DNA from: Sphingomonas sanxanigenens DSM 19645 = NX02
GTDB lineage: Bacteria; Pseudomonadota; Alphaproteobacteria; Sphingomonadales; Sphingomonadaceae
Assembly (NCBI RefSeq): GCF_000512205.2
Contig: NZ_CP006644.1
Coordinates: 6,141,898-6,205,897, forward strand
DNA length: 64,000 nt
Reading direction: 5' to 3'
The notes under the pieces are model-generated. The model saw only the letters and a list, made by a program, of their open reading frames with translations, made no database searches and was not told the origin of the DNA. Shown here piece after piece: positions 51,451 through 60,027 of this stretch. Each line of letters opens with the position of its first letter. Position 1 is the stretch's first letter. Position numbers and translations under genes: made by a program.

Positions 51451-52537
51451 CGGCGGGCGCGACGAGGACCGGATCGCGCGGCTGCGGCTGGCGCGCACGC
51501 CCCATATAGGACCGGTCAGCTATCGTCAGCTCCTCCGCCGCTTCGGCGATGCGGTGACGGCGCTCGCGGCGATCCCCGAGCTTGCCGCGCGGGGCGGTGG
51601 CCGTGCGCCGCTGCCCTGCCGGCGCGAGGATGCCGAGCGCGAATTCGCACGCGTCGCGGCGCTGGGCGCGCGCCACCTGTTCCTGGAGGAGCCCGACTAT
51701 CCGGCACCGCTCGCAGAACTCGACGACGCGCCCCCGGCGCTGATCCTGCGCGGAAGCGTCGCGCTGCTCGACCGGCCGGTGGTGGCGATGGTCGGCGCGC
51801 GCAACGCATCCGCCGCGGCCTGCCGCTTCGCGCGGATGCTGGCGCGCGGGCTGGCGGACGAGGGCGTGACGGTGGTGTCCGGCCTGGCGCGCGGCATCGA
51901 CACCGCGGCGCATCTGGGCTCCATCGAGGGCGGCACCGTCGGTGTGATCGCGAGCGGCATCGACATCGCCTATCCGCCCGAAAATGCCGAACTGCAGGAA
52001 CGGATCGCGCGAGAGGGGCTGCTGGTTGCCGAACAGCCGCCGGGGCGCGAGCCGCTGGCGCGTCACTTCCCCCGCCGCAACCGCATCATCGCCGGGCTGG
52101 CGCTGGGCACGGTGGTGGTGGAAGCCGCGCCCAAATCGGGGTCGCTCATCACCGCGCGGATGGCCGCGGATGCCGGACGCGAGGTGATGGCGGTGCCCGG
52201 CTCGCCGCTCGACCAGCGCGCGCAGGGCTGCAACCTGCTGATCCGCGAGGGCGCCACGCTCGTCCAGTCCGCCGCGGACATCGTCGAGGCGGTGCGCCCG
52301 ATCGACCCGCGCATGCGGCAGGATCGCGCCGCCTGGACCGGGCCGCCCGCGGTCTACGACGCCGGCGCCGCGGACCGTGCCCTGGTCACCGAATTGCTGG
52401 GCCCCGTGCCGGTGCCCGTCGACGAACTCATCCGTCTTTCAGGCCTGGCGCCGGCGATCGTACAGCTCGTGCTGCTGGAACTCGAGCTGGCAGGGCGGCT
52501 GGAGCGCCATGCCGGGAGCAGGGTGAGCATTGCCTAA
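51443..52537 (+). CDS. dprA: DNA-processing protein DprA
   Basis: A 364-aa DprA/Smf that loads RecA on incoming single-stranded DNA during transformation. The Rossmann core has VVAMVGARNASAAACRFARM, VVSGLARGIDTAAHLGS, HFPRRNRIIAGLALGTVVVE and SGSLITARMAADAGREVMAV. A C-terminal winged helix (DELIRLSGLAPAIVQLVLLE) follows. GTG start, 8 bp overlap with plsY. Confidence 0.95.
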   Translation: MADGGRDEDRIARLRLARTPHIGPVSYRQLLRRFGDAVTALAAIPELAARGGGRAPLPCRREDAEREFARVAALGARHLFLEEPDYPAPLAELDDAPPALILRGSVALLDRPVVAMVGARNASAAACRFARMLARGLADEGVTVVSGLARGIDTAAHLGSIEGGTVGVIASGIDIAYPPENAELQERIAREGLLVAEQPPGREPLARHFPRRNRIIAGLALGTVVVEAAPKSGSLITARMAADAGREVMAVPGSPLDQRAQGCNLLIREGATLVQSAADIVEAVRPIDPRMRQDRAAWTGPPAVYDAGAADRALVTELLGPVPVPVDELIRLSGLAPAIVQLVLLELELAGRLERHAGSRVSIA

Positions 52538-52547
52538 GGAGACCGGG

Positions 52548-53213
52548 TTGGACGTGTTACGCATCAATGCCGGCGCGGTGCTGGCCCAGACCCGGGTGCT
52601 GCTGCGCCGTGCCCCGGCGCCTTCGTTGCTCGCGCTGGCGGTGCTCGCCATGCTCGATACGCTGACCGATGTGGCGGGACTGGGCAGCAGCGGCGGCATA
52701 ACCATCGTCGTCGGTCTGCTCTCGCTCATCTTCCAGCTGATGATCACGCGCGCGCTGCTCGCAGCGTTGCAACTGCGCGGTCCGGACGGGGGAAGCAGCT
52801 TCTGGATGATCCTCGGGCTCGGCATCCTCTCAGGGCTCGCCATATTGCTCGGGTTCGTCTTGCTCGTGGTGCCCGGCATCTTCCTGACGGTGCGCTGGGC
52901 GCTGTCCGTGCCGATCCTCGTCGCCGAGGAGGTGGGGCCGAGCGACGCGATGCGGCGAAGCTGGGCGCTGACGGAGGGGAATTTCGGCCCGGTGCTCGCG
53001 TCGCTCGTCATCGTCTATGCGCCCGGCATCGCGCTGCTGGTGGCGGCGACGCTGCTGCTGCCGTCCGAATGGTCCGAATGGCTGCCGGTGCTGGTGGTGC
53101 TCAATCTGGTGATGGAGGCGACCTTCATCGTCGGCTGGCACCTGCAGGTCGCCCTGTTCGCGGCCAGCCATGGCGAAACCCGGGAACGCGCGATGGCGGA
53201 CATCTTTGCATGA
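52548..53213 (+). CDS. multi-pass membrane protein, YciC/DUF-like
   Basis: A 221-aa membrane protein with about six hydrophobic segments. The start is TTG at 52548 because AAGGAG lies 6-11 nt before it. The segment LLVVPGIFLTVRWALSVPIL with EEVGPSDAMRRSWALTEGNF is the hallmark of YciC-like or glycerophosphodiesterase membrane-domain proteins. No known function. It lies between dprA and topA on the same strand. Confidence 0.75.
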   Translation: MDVLRINAGAVLAQTRVLLRRAPAPSLLALAVLAMLDTLTDVAGLGSSGGITIVVGLLSLIFQLMITRALLAALQLRGPDGGSSFWMILGLGILSGLAILLGFVLLVVPGIFLTVRWALSVPILVAEEVGPSDAMRRSWALTEGNFGPVLASLVIVYAPGIALLVAATLLLPSEWSEWLPVLVVLNLVMEATFIVGWHLQVALFAASHGETRERAMADIFA

Positions 53214-53310
53214 AGCGGCTGCCGTCCTCCGCCATTGCATCGCAACCACTTGACGCCCTAGAGACCGGGCCGCCACCCTCGCGCGTACGTATGAAGGAAA
53301 AGCGCGACTG

Positions 53311-55875
53311 ATGAATCTCGTGATCGTCGAATCGCCCGCCAAGGCGAAAACCATCGAGAAATATCTCGGCCCGGGGCATCGCGTCCTGGCATCCTATGGC
53401 CATGTCCGCGATCTGCCGGCCAAGGACGGATCGGTGAATCCCGATGACGGATTCGCGATGGAGTGGGAAAACTACGCCGACAAGGCGAAGCAGCTGAAGG
53501 CGATCACCGACGAGGCGAAGGGCGCCGACACGCTGATCCTCGCCACCGACCCCGATCGCGAGGGCGAGGCGATCAGCTGGCATGTGCAGGAGGTGCTCAG
53601 GAAGCGCCGCGCGCTGCCCAAGGACGTCCGCCGCGTAACCTTCAACGCGATCACCAAGCCCGCGGTCACGCAGGCGATGGCGAACCCGCGCGCGCTGGAC
53701 GAGGATCTGATCGACGCCTATCGGGCGCGCCGCGCGCTCGACTATCTCGTCGGCTTCACGCTTTCGCCGGTGCTGTGGCGCAAGCTGCCCGGCGCGAAGT
53801 CCGCCGGCCGCGTCCAGTCGGTCGCGCTGCGGCTGGTGGTGGAGCGCGAGCGCGAGATCGAGGCGTTCGTCGCGCAGGAATATTGGTCGGTCACCGCCGA
53901 CATGGAGCAGGACGGCACCGGCTTTGCCGCGCGTCTCGTCCGCTGGAACGGCAACAAGGTCGATCGCCTGACGATCGGCAAGGCCTGCGATGCCGAGGCC
54001 GCGAAGAAGGCGGTCGAGGAGGGGCGGTTCAGCGTCGTCTCGGTCGAGACCAAGCCGCTGACGCGCAACCCGCCGCCGCCCTTCACCACCTCGACCCTGC
54101 AGCAGGAGGCCGCGCGCAAGCTGGGCTTCTCCGCCAGCCACACGATGCGGCTGGCGCAGGCGCTCTACGAGGACGGGTCGATCACCTATATGCGGACCGA
54201 CGGCGTCCAGATGGACCCGAGCGCGATCTCCGCGGCGCGGGGCGCGATCGCCCACCGCTATGACGCCAGCTACGTGCCGGACAAGCCGCGCCAGTACCAG
54301 GCCAAGGCGAAGAACGCGCAGGAAGCGCATGAGGCGATCCGCCCGACCGACTTCATGAAGGATCGCGCGGGCTCCGGCGACCATGCCCGGCTCTACGATC
54401 TCGTCTTCAAGCGCGCGCTCGCCAGCCAGATGGCCTCGGCGCGTCTCGAGCGGACGACCGCCGAGATGGAGGACGGCTCCGGGCGCCACGCGCTGCGCGC
54501 CACCGGCCAGGTCGTGCTCTTCCCCGGCTATCTCGCGCTGTACGAGGAAGGCCGCGACGACGAGGCGGATGAGGACAGCAAGCGGCTGCCCAAACTCTCC
54601 ACTGGCGATACGCCGGCGAAGAAGGCGGTGCGTGCCGAGCAGCATTTCACCCAGCCGCCGCCGCGCTATTCGGAGGCGAGCCTCGTCAAGAAGATGGAGG
54701 AACTCGGCATCGGCCGCCCCTCCACCTACGCCTCGATCCTGCAGACGCTGAAGGATCGCGACTATGTGACGGTCGAGAAGAACCGCTTCACGCCCAACGA
54801 AAGCGGGCGGCTGGTGACGGCCTTCCTCGAGCGCTTCTTCGAACGCTATGTCAGCTACGATTATACGGCTGGGCTCGAGGAGAGCCTGGACGACGTCTCG
54901 GGCGGACGTGCGGGCTGGCAGGCGGTGCTCGAAGCCTTCTGGCGTGACTTCAAGCCGAAGACCGTGCAGGTCATGGAGCAGAAGCCCTCCGAAGTGACGG
55001 CGGCGCTCGACGAGTTTCTCGGGCCCTACCTGTTCCCGGACAAGGGCGACGGCAGCGATCCCCGGCTGTGCCCGAACTGCGGCGAAGGCCGGCTGTCACT
55101 GCGCGGCGGCCGCTTCGGCGCGTTCATCGCCTGCTCCAACTATCCGGACTGCAAGTTCACCCGCCGCTTCGCGCAGGCGGGGGGGGCGGAAGCCGGTGGC
55201 GATGCGGGGCCCGAGGTGATCGGCACCGATCCGGAGACGGGTCAGGAGATCAGCAAGCGCTCGGGCCGCTTCGGCCCTTACATCCAGATGGGCGATGGCA
55301 AGGAGGCCAAGCGCGCCTCGATCCCCAAGGACATTCCGGGCGATGATTTCGGGCTGGATTGGGCGATCAAATTGCTGTCGCTGCCGCGCGAGGTCGGCAA
55401 GCATCCGGAGACCGGTAACCCGATCACCGCGAGCATCGGCCGTTATGGGCCCTATCTGGCGCATGACGGCAAATATGCCCGGCTGAAATCGACTGCCGAG
55501 GTGTTCGAGACCGGCATGAACGCCGCGGTGGTGAAACTGGCCGAAGCCGCGGCAGGCGGCCGTCCGGCCCGCGGCGCGGCCCGCGAACCGTTGCGCATGC
55601 TCGGCAAGCACCCGCGCACCGAGGCCGAGATCAAGCTGATGGAAGGCCGCTTCGGCCCTTATGTGACCGATGGCGAGACCAACGCGACCCTGCCCAAGAC
55701 GGTGCAGCCGGAAGCGCTGACGCTTGAGGAAGCCGCGCAACTGATCGACGCGCGCGCCGCGGCGGCGCCGGCGAAGGGCAAGGCGAAGAAGAAGCCGGCG
55801 GCGAAGAAGGCGCCGGCGGCCAAGAAAGCGCCGGCCGCGAAGAAGGCCGCGCCGAAGAAGAAAGCGGCGGAATAG
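53311..55875 (+). CDS. topA: DNA topoisomerase I
   Basis: An 854-aa type IA topoisomerase that relaxes negative supercoils. The TOPRIM domain has MNLVIVESPAKAKTIEKYLG and LILATDPDREGEAISWH; the catalytic tyrosine is Y293 in GSITYMRTDGVQM. A four-cysteine zinc finger at about residues 586-615 (CPNCGEGRLSL...CSNYPDCKF), several GRFGPY-type C-terminal repeats, and an AKKAPAAKK-rich tail bind DNA. It follows the membrane gene by 97 bp. Confidence 0.97.
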   Translation: MNLVIVESPAKAKTIEKYLGPGHRVLASYGHVRDLPAKDGSVNPDDGFAMEWENYADKAKQLKAITDEAKGADTLILATDPDREGEAISWHVQEVLRKRRALPKDVRRVTFNAITKPAVTQAMANPRALDEDLIDAYRARRALDYLVGFTLSPVLWRKLPGAKSAGRVQSVALRLVVEREREIEAFVAQEYWSVTADMEQDGTGFAARLVRWNGNKVDRLTIGKACDAEAAKKAVEEGRFSVVSVETKPLTRNPPPPFTTSTLQQEAARKLGFSASHTMRLAQALYEDGSITYMRTDGVQMDPSAISAARGAIAHRYDASYVPDKPRQYQAKAKNAQEAHEAIRPTDFMKDRAGSGDHARLYDLVFKRALASQMASARLERTTAEMEDGSGRHALRATGQVVLFPGYLALYEEGRDDEADEDSKRLPKLSTGDTPAKKAVRAEQHFTQPPPRYSEASLVKKMEELGIGRPSTYASILQTLKDRDYVTVEKNRFTPNESGRLVTAFLERFFERYVSYDYTAGLEESLDDVSGGRAGWQAVLEAFWRDFKPKTVQVMEQKPSEVTAALDEFLGPYLFPDKGDGSDPRLCPNCGEGRLSLRGGRFGAFIACSNYPDCKFTRRFAQAGGAEAGGDAGPEVIGTDPETGQEISKRSGRFGPYIQMGDGKEAKRASIPKDIPGDDFGLDWAIKLLSLPREVGKHPETGNPITASIGRYGPYLAHDGKYARLKSTAEVFETGMNAAVVKLAEAAAGGRPARGAAREPLRMLGKHPRTEAEIKLMEGRFGPYVTDGETNATLPKTVQPEALTLEEAAQLIDARAAAAPAKGKAKKKPAAKKAPAAKKAPAAKKAAPKKKAAE

Positions 55876-55880
55876 GAATG

Positions 55881-55914
55881 GCTGTAGGGCCGCCCGCCGG
55901 GCAAGCCCTACAGC
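55881..55914. terminator. bidirectional hairpin between topA and DsrE gene
   Basis: GCTGTAGGGC at 55881-55890 and GCCCTACAGC at 55905-55914, a perfect 10-bp inverted repeat starting 5 bp after topA. It includes the stop codon of the convergent DsrE gene. Confidence 0.6.
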
Positions 55915-56270
55915 GCCATCAGCCGCGCCCCGCGATCCGCCGCCAGCGCGCCGAGCAGACCGCCTGCCTCGATGCGCGGATCCAGCCGTTCGGCATCGAG
56001 CCCGATCAGCGCCAGCCCGCTCTGGCACGCGATCAGCGCCACGCCGGCGTCCAGCGCTTCCTCATAGAGCAGGTCCAGAGTCGGCAGGCCTTCCGAGGCG
56101 TACCATTCGTCGGCGGGATCCGCGGGCGGCACCCCGAGCAGCGCCACCGCGGCTTCGCTGAAGAAGATCCGCGCGGCATCGCCCAGCACCGCGCTCGTCG
56201 CCGCAATCATCAGCGCGGTGCGGAACTTCGCGCCATCGGGCGTCGCGAGGATGATGGTGATGCCGCTCAT
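55908..56270 (-). CDS. DsrE-like family protein
   Basis: A 120-aa protein with the DsrE/DsrF fold: ITIILATPDGAKFRTALMIA, AVLGDAARIFFSEAAVALL and ALDAGVALIACQSGLALIGL, the Cys in IACQSG being in the usual place. DsrE-type proteins act in sulfur transfer. It overlaps the ThiF-type gene by four bases, which supports a role in sulfur or cofactor chemistry, although the exact partner is unknown. Confidence 0.75.
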   Translation of the reverse strand: MSGITIILATPDGAKFRTALMIAATSAVLGDAARIFFSEAAVALLGVPPADPADEWYASEGLPTLDLLYEEALDAGVALIACQSGLALIGLDAERLDPRIEAGGLLGALAADRGARLMAL

Positions 56271-57022
56271 CGCGGTCCGCAGGCCGGGCAGCCGGGATCC
56301 TTGGGCAGGGCAAGGGTGCGGAAGCGGAAGGCGAGGGCGTCGACCAGCAGCAACTTGCCGGCGCTGTCATCGCCGAAACGGGTGATCGCGCGCACCGTCT
56401 CCAGTGCGGCGAGGCTGCCCATCACGCCGGTCAGCGCGCCGAGCACGCCCTGGTCGGCGCAGGAGATGTCGGGCCGGTCGGGATCGCCGCCGACGAAGCA
56501 GCGATAGCAGGGCTTGTCGGCATCCCAGCCGCGGAACAGGCCGAGCTGCCCCTCGAACTGACCGACCGCCGCCGAGACCAGCGGCACGCGCAGCGCCAGC
56601 GCCGCGTCCGCCACGGCAAGGCGGGTGGCGAAATTGTCGCACCCGTCGAGCACCACGTCGGCGCCGGCGAGGAGCGCGGCGGCGTTGCCGGCATCGATCC
56701 GTTCCCTCACGGTGGCGACGCCGACATCCGGATTGAGCCGCGCCACCGCGCCGGCGGCTGTCTCCACCTTGGCCGCGCCGACATCCGCGGTCGCGAACAG
56801 GGTCTGGCGCTGGAGGTTGGAGAGCGAGACGGTGTCGTCGTCGATCAGCGTCAACCGCCCGACACCGGCTGCCGCGAGATACTGGATCGCCGGGCTGCCG
56901 ATGCCGCCCGCACCGATCACCACGACATGCGCGCCCAGCAGCGCCTGCTGGCCCGCACCGCCGATCTCCTTCAGGATGATGTGGCGCGCGTAGCGATCGA
57001 GCTGGTCGTCGGTCAGGTCCAC
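56267..57022 (-). CDS. ThiF/MoeB/HesA family adenylyltransferase
   Basis: A 251-aa E1-like enzyme. It has YARHIILKEIGGAGQQALLG, the ATP-binding VVIGAGGIGSPAIQYLAAAG, DNFATR and the Zn-binding cysteines in CYRCFVGG and CPACGP. ThiF and MoeB adenylate a ubiquitin-like carrier for sulfur transfer to thiamin or molybdopterin; which one this serves cannot be told. It is coupled to the DsrE-like gene and follows dut. Confidence 0.85.
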   Translation of the reverse strand: MDLTDDQLDRYARHIILKEIGGAGQQALLGAHVVVIGAGGIGSPAIQYLAAAGVGRLTLIDDDTVSLSNLQRQTLFATADVGAAKVETAAGAVARLNPDVGVATVRERIDAGNAAALLAGADVVLDGCDNFATRLAVADAALALRVPLVSAAVGQFEGQLGLFRGWDADKPCYRCFVGGDPDRPDISCADQGVLGALTGVMGSLAALETVRAITRFGDDSAGKLLLVDALAFRFRTLALPKDPGCPACGPR

Positions 57023-57026
57023 GCGA

Positions 57027-57473
57027 TCAGAACCCCATGCCGGTCGATCCGAAGCCGCCGGTGCCGCGAACGGTGTCGTCGAGGTCGGAGACCTCCTCGA
57101 ACCCGGCGGTCAGCACTTCCGCAGGGACGAGCTGGGCGATGCGGTCGCCCCGGGCGATCGCGAAAGGCTCCGTGCCGAGGTTGATCATGATCACCTTCAC
57201 CTCGCCGCGATAATCGGCGTCGATCGTGCCCGGCGTGTTGGCGAGCGAGATGCCATGCTTGAGCGCGAGGCCCGAGCGCGGCCGCACCTGCACCTCATAG
57301 CCGTTCGGGATCGCGATCGCGAAGCCGGTGGCGACGGCATGGCGCGCACCGGGCGCAAGGGTGAGATCCTCAGCCGAGACGATGTCGAGCCCCGCGGCGC
57401 GTTCGGTGGCATAGGCGGGGAGGGGCAGGCCCTCGCCATGGGGGAGGCGCTTGATGGCGATGGTGATGGTCAT
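57027..57473 (-). CDS. dut: dUTP diphosphatase
   Basis: A 148-aa trimeric dUTPase. The five motifs are visible: [47 protein letters not shown] and [10 protein letters not shown]. It turns dUTP to dUMP and limits uracil in DNA. The ATG at 57473 is chosen. It follows coaBC on the same strand, as in many genomes. Confidence 0.95.
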   Translation of the reverse strand: MTITIAIKRLPHGEGLPLPAYATERAAGLDIVSAEDLTLAPGARHAVATGFAIAIPNGYEVQVRPRSGLALKHGISLANTPGTIDADYRGEVKVIMINLGTEPFAIARGDRIAQLVPAEVLTAGFEEVSDLDDTVRGTGGFGSTGMGF

Positions 57474-57489
57474 TGGGTTCCCTAACTTT

Positions 57490-57652
57490 CCCTTGCCCCG
57501 GAAGGGGAGAGGGTTGCGCAGACTTGCGGCCGCCCCTTGGCGGGCCCTGGTCGGAGCTGGGAGCGGCGCTTTCGGCGTGCACCCCTCATCCAACTTCGCC
57601 CAATTCGCTTCGCTCATAAGGCTCCGTATCCTTCTCCCACAAGGGAAGAAGG
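57490..57652. repeat. two palindromes in the coaBC-dut gap
   Basis: CCCTTGCCCC-GGAA-GGGGAGAGGG (57490-57513) and CCTTCTCCC-ACAA-GGGAAGAAGG (57630-57652), both imperfect hairpins rich in CCCTC/GAGGG. They are in the 180 bp between coaBC and dut and resemble the dispersed CCCTCTCCCC family noted near 7318, 27883 and 32271. Confidence 0.45.
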
Positions 57653-57653
57653 T

Positions 57654-58940
57654 TCAGCCCAGCGCCGTCGCGATCCGCTCCGCCAGCCGCGTTGCGACCG
57701 CGCCCTTCGGCATCCGGTCCCAGCTCTCGACGCCATCCGCGGTCACGAGGTGCACGGCATTTTCCGTGCCGCCCATCACGTCGCCGGAGACGTCGTTGGC
57801 GACGATCCAGTCGCACCCCTTCTTCGCCAGCTTGGCGCGGGCATGCTCCAGCACATTGTCGGTTTCCGCCGCGAAGCCGACCACCAGCGCCGGGCGCCGC
57901 GGCCCCGCCGCCGAGACGCGCGCGAGGATGTCCGGATTCTCGGTGAGCGCCAAGGTCGGCGGCGCATCGCCGGTCTTCTTGATCTTGTGCTCCGCCGCCG
58001 CCTCGGCGCGCCAGTCGGCGACCGCGGCCACCATCACCGCGGCGTCGGCGGGCAGCGCGTCATCCACCGCCGCCGCCATCTCGCGCGCGGTTTCCACGTC
58101 GATTCGCTCGACCCCGGCCGGCGTCTCCAGGGAGACCGGGCCGGCGACCAAGGTCACCCGCGCGCCCAGCGCCGCCAGCGCGCCGGCGATGGCGAAGCCC
58201 TGCTGGCCGGAACTGCGGTTGGCGATGTAGCGCACCGGATCGATCGGCTCGCGGGTGGGGCCGGCGGAGACGACGATATGGCGGCCGTACAGCGCGCGGT
58301 GCGTATCGGGCGCGAAATCGGGCTGGCCGGGCAGGTCCTCGGCCCCGTGCAGCGGCGAGAGGCCGGCGCCGGTCGCCGTGGGCGCCGGTGCCCGCACAGT
58401 GCCCGCGAAATGCGCCTCGATCGCCGCCATGATCGCGCTCGGCTCGGGCAGGCGGCCGGGGCCGAACTCACCGCACGCCATCGGCCCCTCGTCGGGATCG
58501 AGCAGGATGATCCCGTCCGCCTTGAGTTGCGCGACGTTGCGGCGGGTCGCGGCGTGCTGCCACATGCGTACGTTCATCGCCGGTGCTGCGAGCACCGGCT
58601 TGTCGGTGGCGAGCAGCAAGGTGGTGGCGAGATCGTCGGCGATGCCGGCGGCCATCTTCGCCATCAGATCGGCGGTCGCGGGCGCCACCACCACCAGATC
58701 GGCCTCGCGGCTGAGCTGGATATGGCCCATCTCGGCCTCGTCCTTCAAATCCCAAAGGCTGGTATGGACGGGCTGTTCGGAGAGCGCCGCGAGCGTCATC
58801 GGCGTCACGAAATGCTGCCCGCCCGCGGTCACCACGCAGCGCACCGACATGCCCGCCTTGCGGATCAGCCGGATCAACTCGCACGCCTTGTAGGCCGCGA
58901 TGCCGCCGCCGATGATGAGCAGGATCTTGCGCTGGGTCAT
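57654..58940 (-). CDS. coaBC: bifunctional phosphopantothenoylcysteine decarboxylase/synthase
   Basis: A 428-aa bifunctional CoA-pathway enzyme. The N-terminal CoaC part (1-180) has ILLIIGGGIAAYKACELIRL, APAMNVRMW and the catalytic Cys in MACGEFGPGRL. The C-terminal CoaB part has VVSAGPTREPIDPVRYIANR and KIKKTGDAPPTLALTENPDI. It links cysteine to 4'-phosphopantothenate with CTP then decarboxylates it. Four-base overlap with a small upstream gene. Confidence 0.95.
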   Translation of the reverse strand: MTQRKILLIIGGGIAAYKACELIRLIRKAGMSVRCVVTAGGQHFVTPMTLAALSEQPVHTSLWDLKDEAEMGHIQLSREADLVVVAPATADLMAKMAAGIADDLATTLLLATDKPVLAAPAMNVRMWQHAATRRNVAQLKADGIILLDPDEGPMACGEFGPGRLPEPSAIMAAIEAHFAGTVRAPAPTATGAGLSPLHGAEDLPGQPDFAPDTHRALYGRHIVVSAGPTREPIDPVRYIANRSSGQQGFAIAGALAALGARVTLVAGPVSLETPAGVERIDVETAREMAAAVDDALPADAAVMVAAVADWRAEAAAEHKIKKTGDAPPTLALTENPDILARVSAAGPRRPALVVGFAAETDNVLEHARAKLAKKGCDWIVANDVSGDVMGGTENAVHLVTADGVESWDRMPKGAVATRLAERIATALG

Positions 58941-59110
58941 TCATCAGGCTCCGTGGCCTTCTCTCTCGCGAACCAAGAATATTCCGCGAGCGGAAGGCCG
59001 TGCTTGTCGACATAGTCGTTGGAGGCCTGAAGTGAATGGCCGTTCTCGGCGAGCCAGCGCGCCTGCCAGTCAGCGGAGCGATCGGTCGGCGGGGTCTTGC
59101 GCTTGGTCAT
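58937..59110 (-). CDS. 57-aa CcdA-like C-terminal protein
   Basis: A 57-aa protein, MTKRKTPPTDRSADWQARWL... to EKATEPDE, whose ENGHSLQASNDYVDKHGLPL with a following AEYSWF matches the toxin-binding end of CcdA-type antitoxins. The DNA-binding ribbon-helix-helix part is missing, so it is either a truncated antitoxin or a related small protein. No CcdB is visible. Its stop overlaps the coaBC start by four bases (ATGA), making it translationally coupled to CoA synthesis. Confidence 0.6.
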   Translation of the reverse strand: MTKRKTPPTDRSADWQARWLAENGHSLQASNDYVDKHGLPLAEYSWFAREKATEPDE

Positions 59111-59197
59111 CGATCTGCCTCCCGAGGTTGCAGGCCTTTTTGCGATTAACCCGCGTGGACTGACTTGGGTAGCTTCGCTGCCGCAGATGAGAGCCGA

Positions 59198-60013
59198 TCA
59201 GCCCCGTTCACCGAGCATCGTCCGAAAGAATGCCTCCGCGTCAGCCTTTGCCTCGGTGGACAGCCGGTTGGGGCGCTTCGCGAAATGTTGGTGGGCGGTT
59301 TCGAACTCCGCGTCGATGAAAACGCGGATCGGATCCGGCAGCGGGCCGGCGCCGAGTTCGCGCGTCACGGCCTTGCGCGCGATCAGTTCACCCGCGATCT
59401 TTTGCACCTCCGCCGGCGGCTCGCATTCATCGAGCAGGGTCGGGAAATGCATCGGCGCGATGCGCGCGTCGGGATGCAGCCGCAACCAGCGCAGCGCGGC
59501 GGCCGGACGCAGCGAATAGAACAGCTTCTTCAGCGCGACATGCTTGTGATCGGCGAAATAGGTGTTCCGCTGCCGCTCCCCCAAGTGGAGATAGTGCCGG
59601 GCGATCGCGACACGATCGGTATGTCGCTGCGCCGATGCGAGCATCCCGTCACGGAAGGACACATCGCCGCGATAGACGATCGGCGACATCAGCCACTCGA
59701 TCACCACGGCATTGCCCTTGAGCAGCAGCTTGAGCGCCTTGCCCAGTTCCCAGCCGTTCACGTCGAGTTCGTCGATCAGCGGTGTCTCGATCACGTCGCG
59801 CTTCTGCCAGGGCGACAGATAGTCCTCGGCGCGTCGCACGAAGAGGAAGCGGCAATCATAGTCGCTGTCGGGCGAGGGAAAGCCCCAGGCGCGGCTGCCG
59901 CTTTCGATCGCGAGGCGGATGTCGACATGCTCGTCGGCCGTGATGACGTCGAGCCGGCCGTCGACCTCGGCCAGCTTCCCGCGATCGAACGCGTCCGGAA
60001 TCGCCCGCAGCAT
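59198..60013 (-). CDS. RlaP-like nucleotidyltransferase
   Basis: A 271-aa nucleotidyltransferase of the DNA polymerase beta superfamily, PF10127/RlaP type. The active-site motif is IESGSRAWGFPSPDSDYDCR (G-S and D-x-D) with FLFVRRAEDYLS. The C-terminal segment holds a helical region (HYLHLGERQRNTYFADHKHV). RlaP proteins are linked to RNA-repair loci in some bacteria. Here it is a solitary gene between ubiB and the CcdA-like gene. No ligase or Pnkp partner is in this window. Confidence 0.8.
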   Translation of the reverse strand: MLRAIPDAFDRGKLAEVDGRLDVITADEHVDIRLAIESGSRAWGFPSPDSDYDCRFLFVRRAEDYLSPWQKRDVIETPLIDELDVNGWELGKALKLLLKGNAVVIEWLMSPIVYRGDVSFRDGMLASAQRHTDRVAIARHYLHLGERQRNTYFADHKHVALKKLFYSLRPAAALRWLRLHPDARIAPMHFPTLLDECEPPAEVQKIAGELIARKAVTRELGAGPLPDPIRVFIDAEFETAHQHFAKRPNRLSTEAKADAEAFFRTMLGERG

Positions 60014-60027
60014 TGTCGCGGGCGTCC

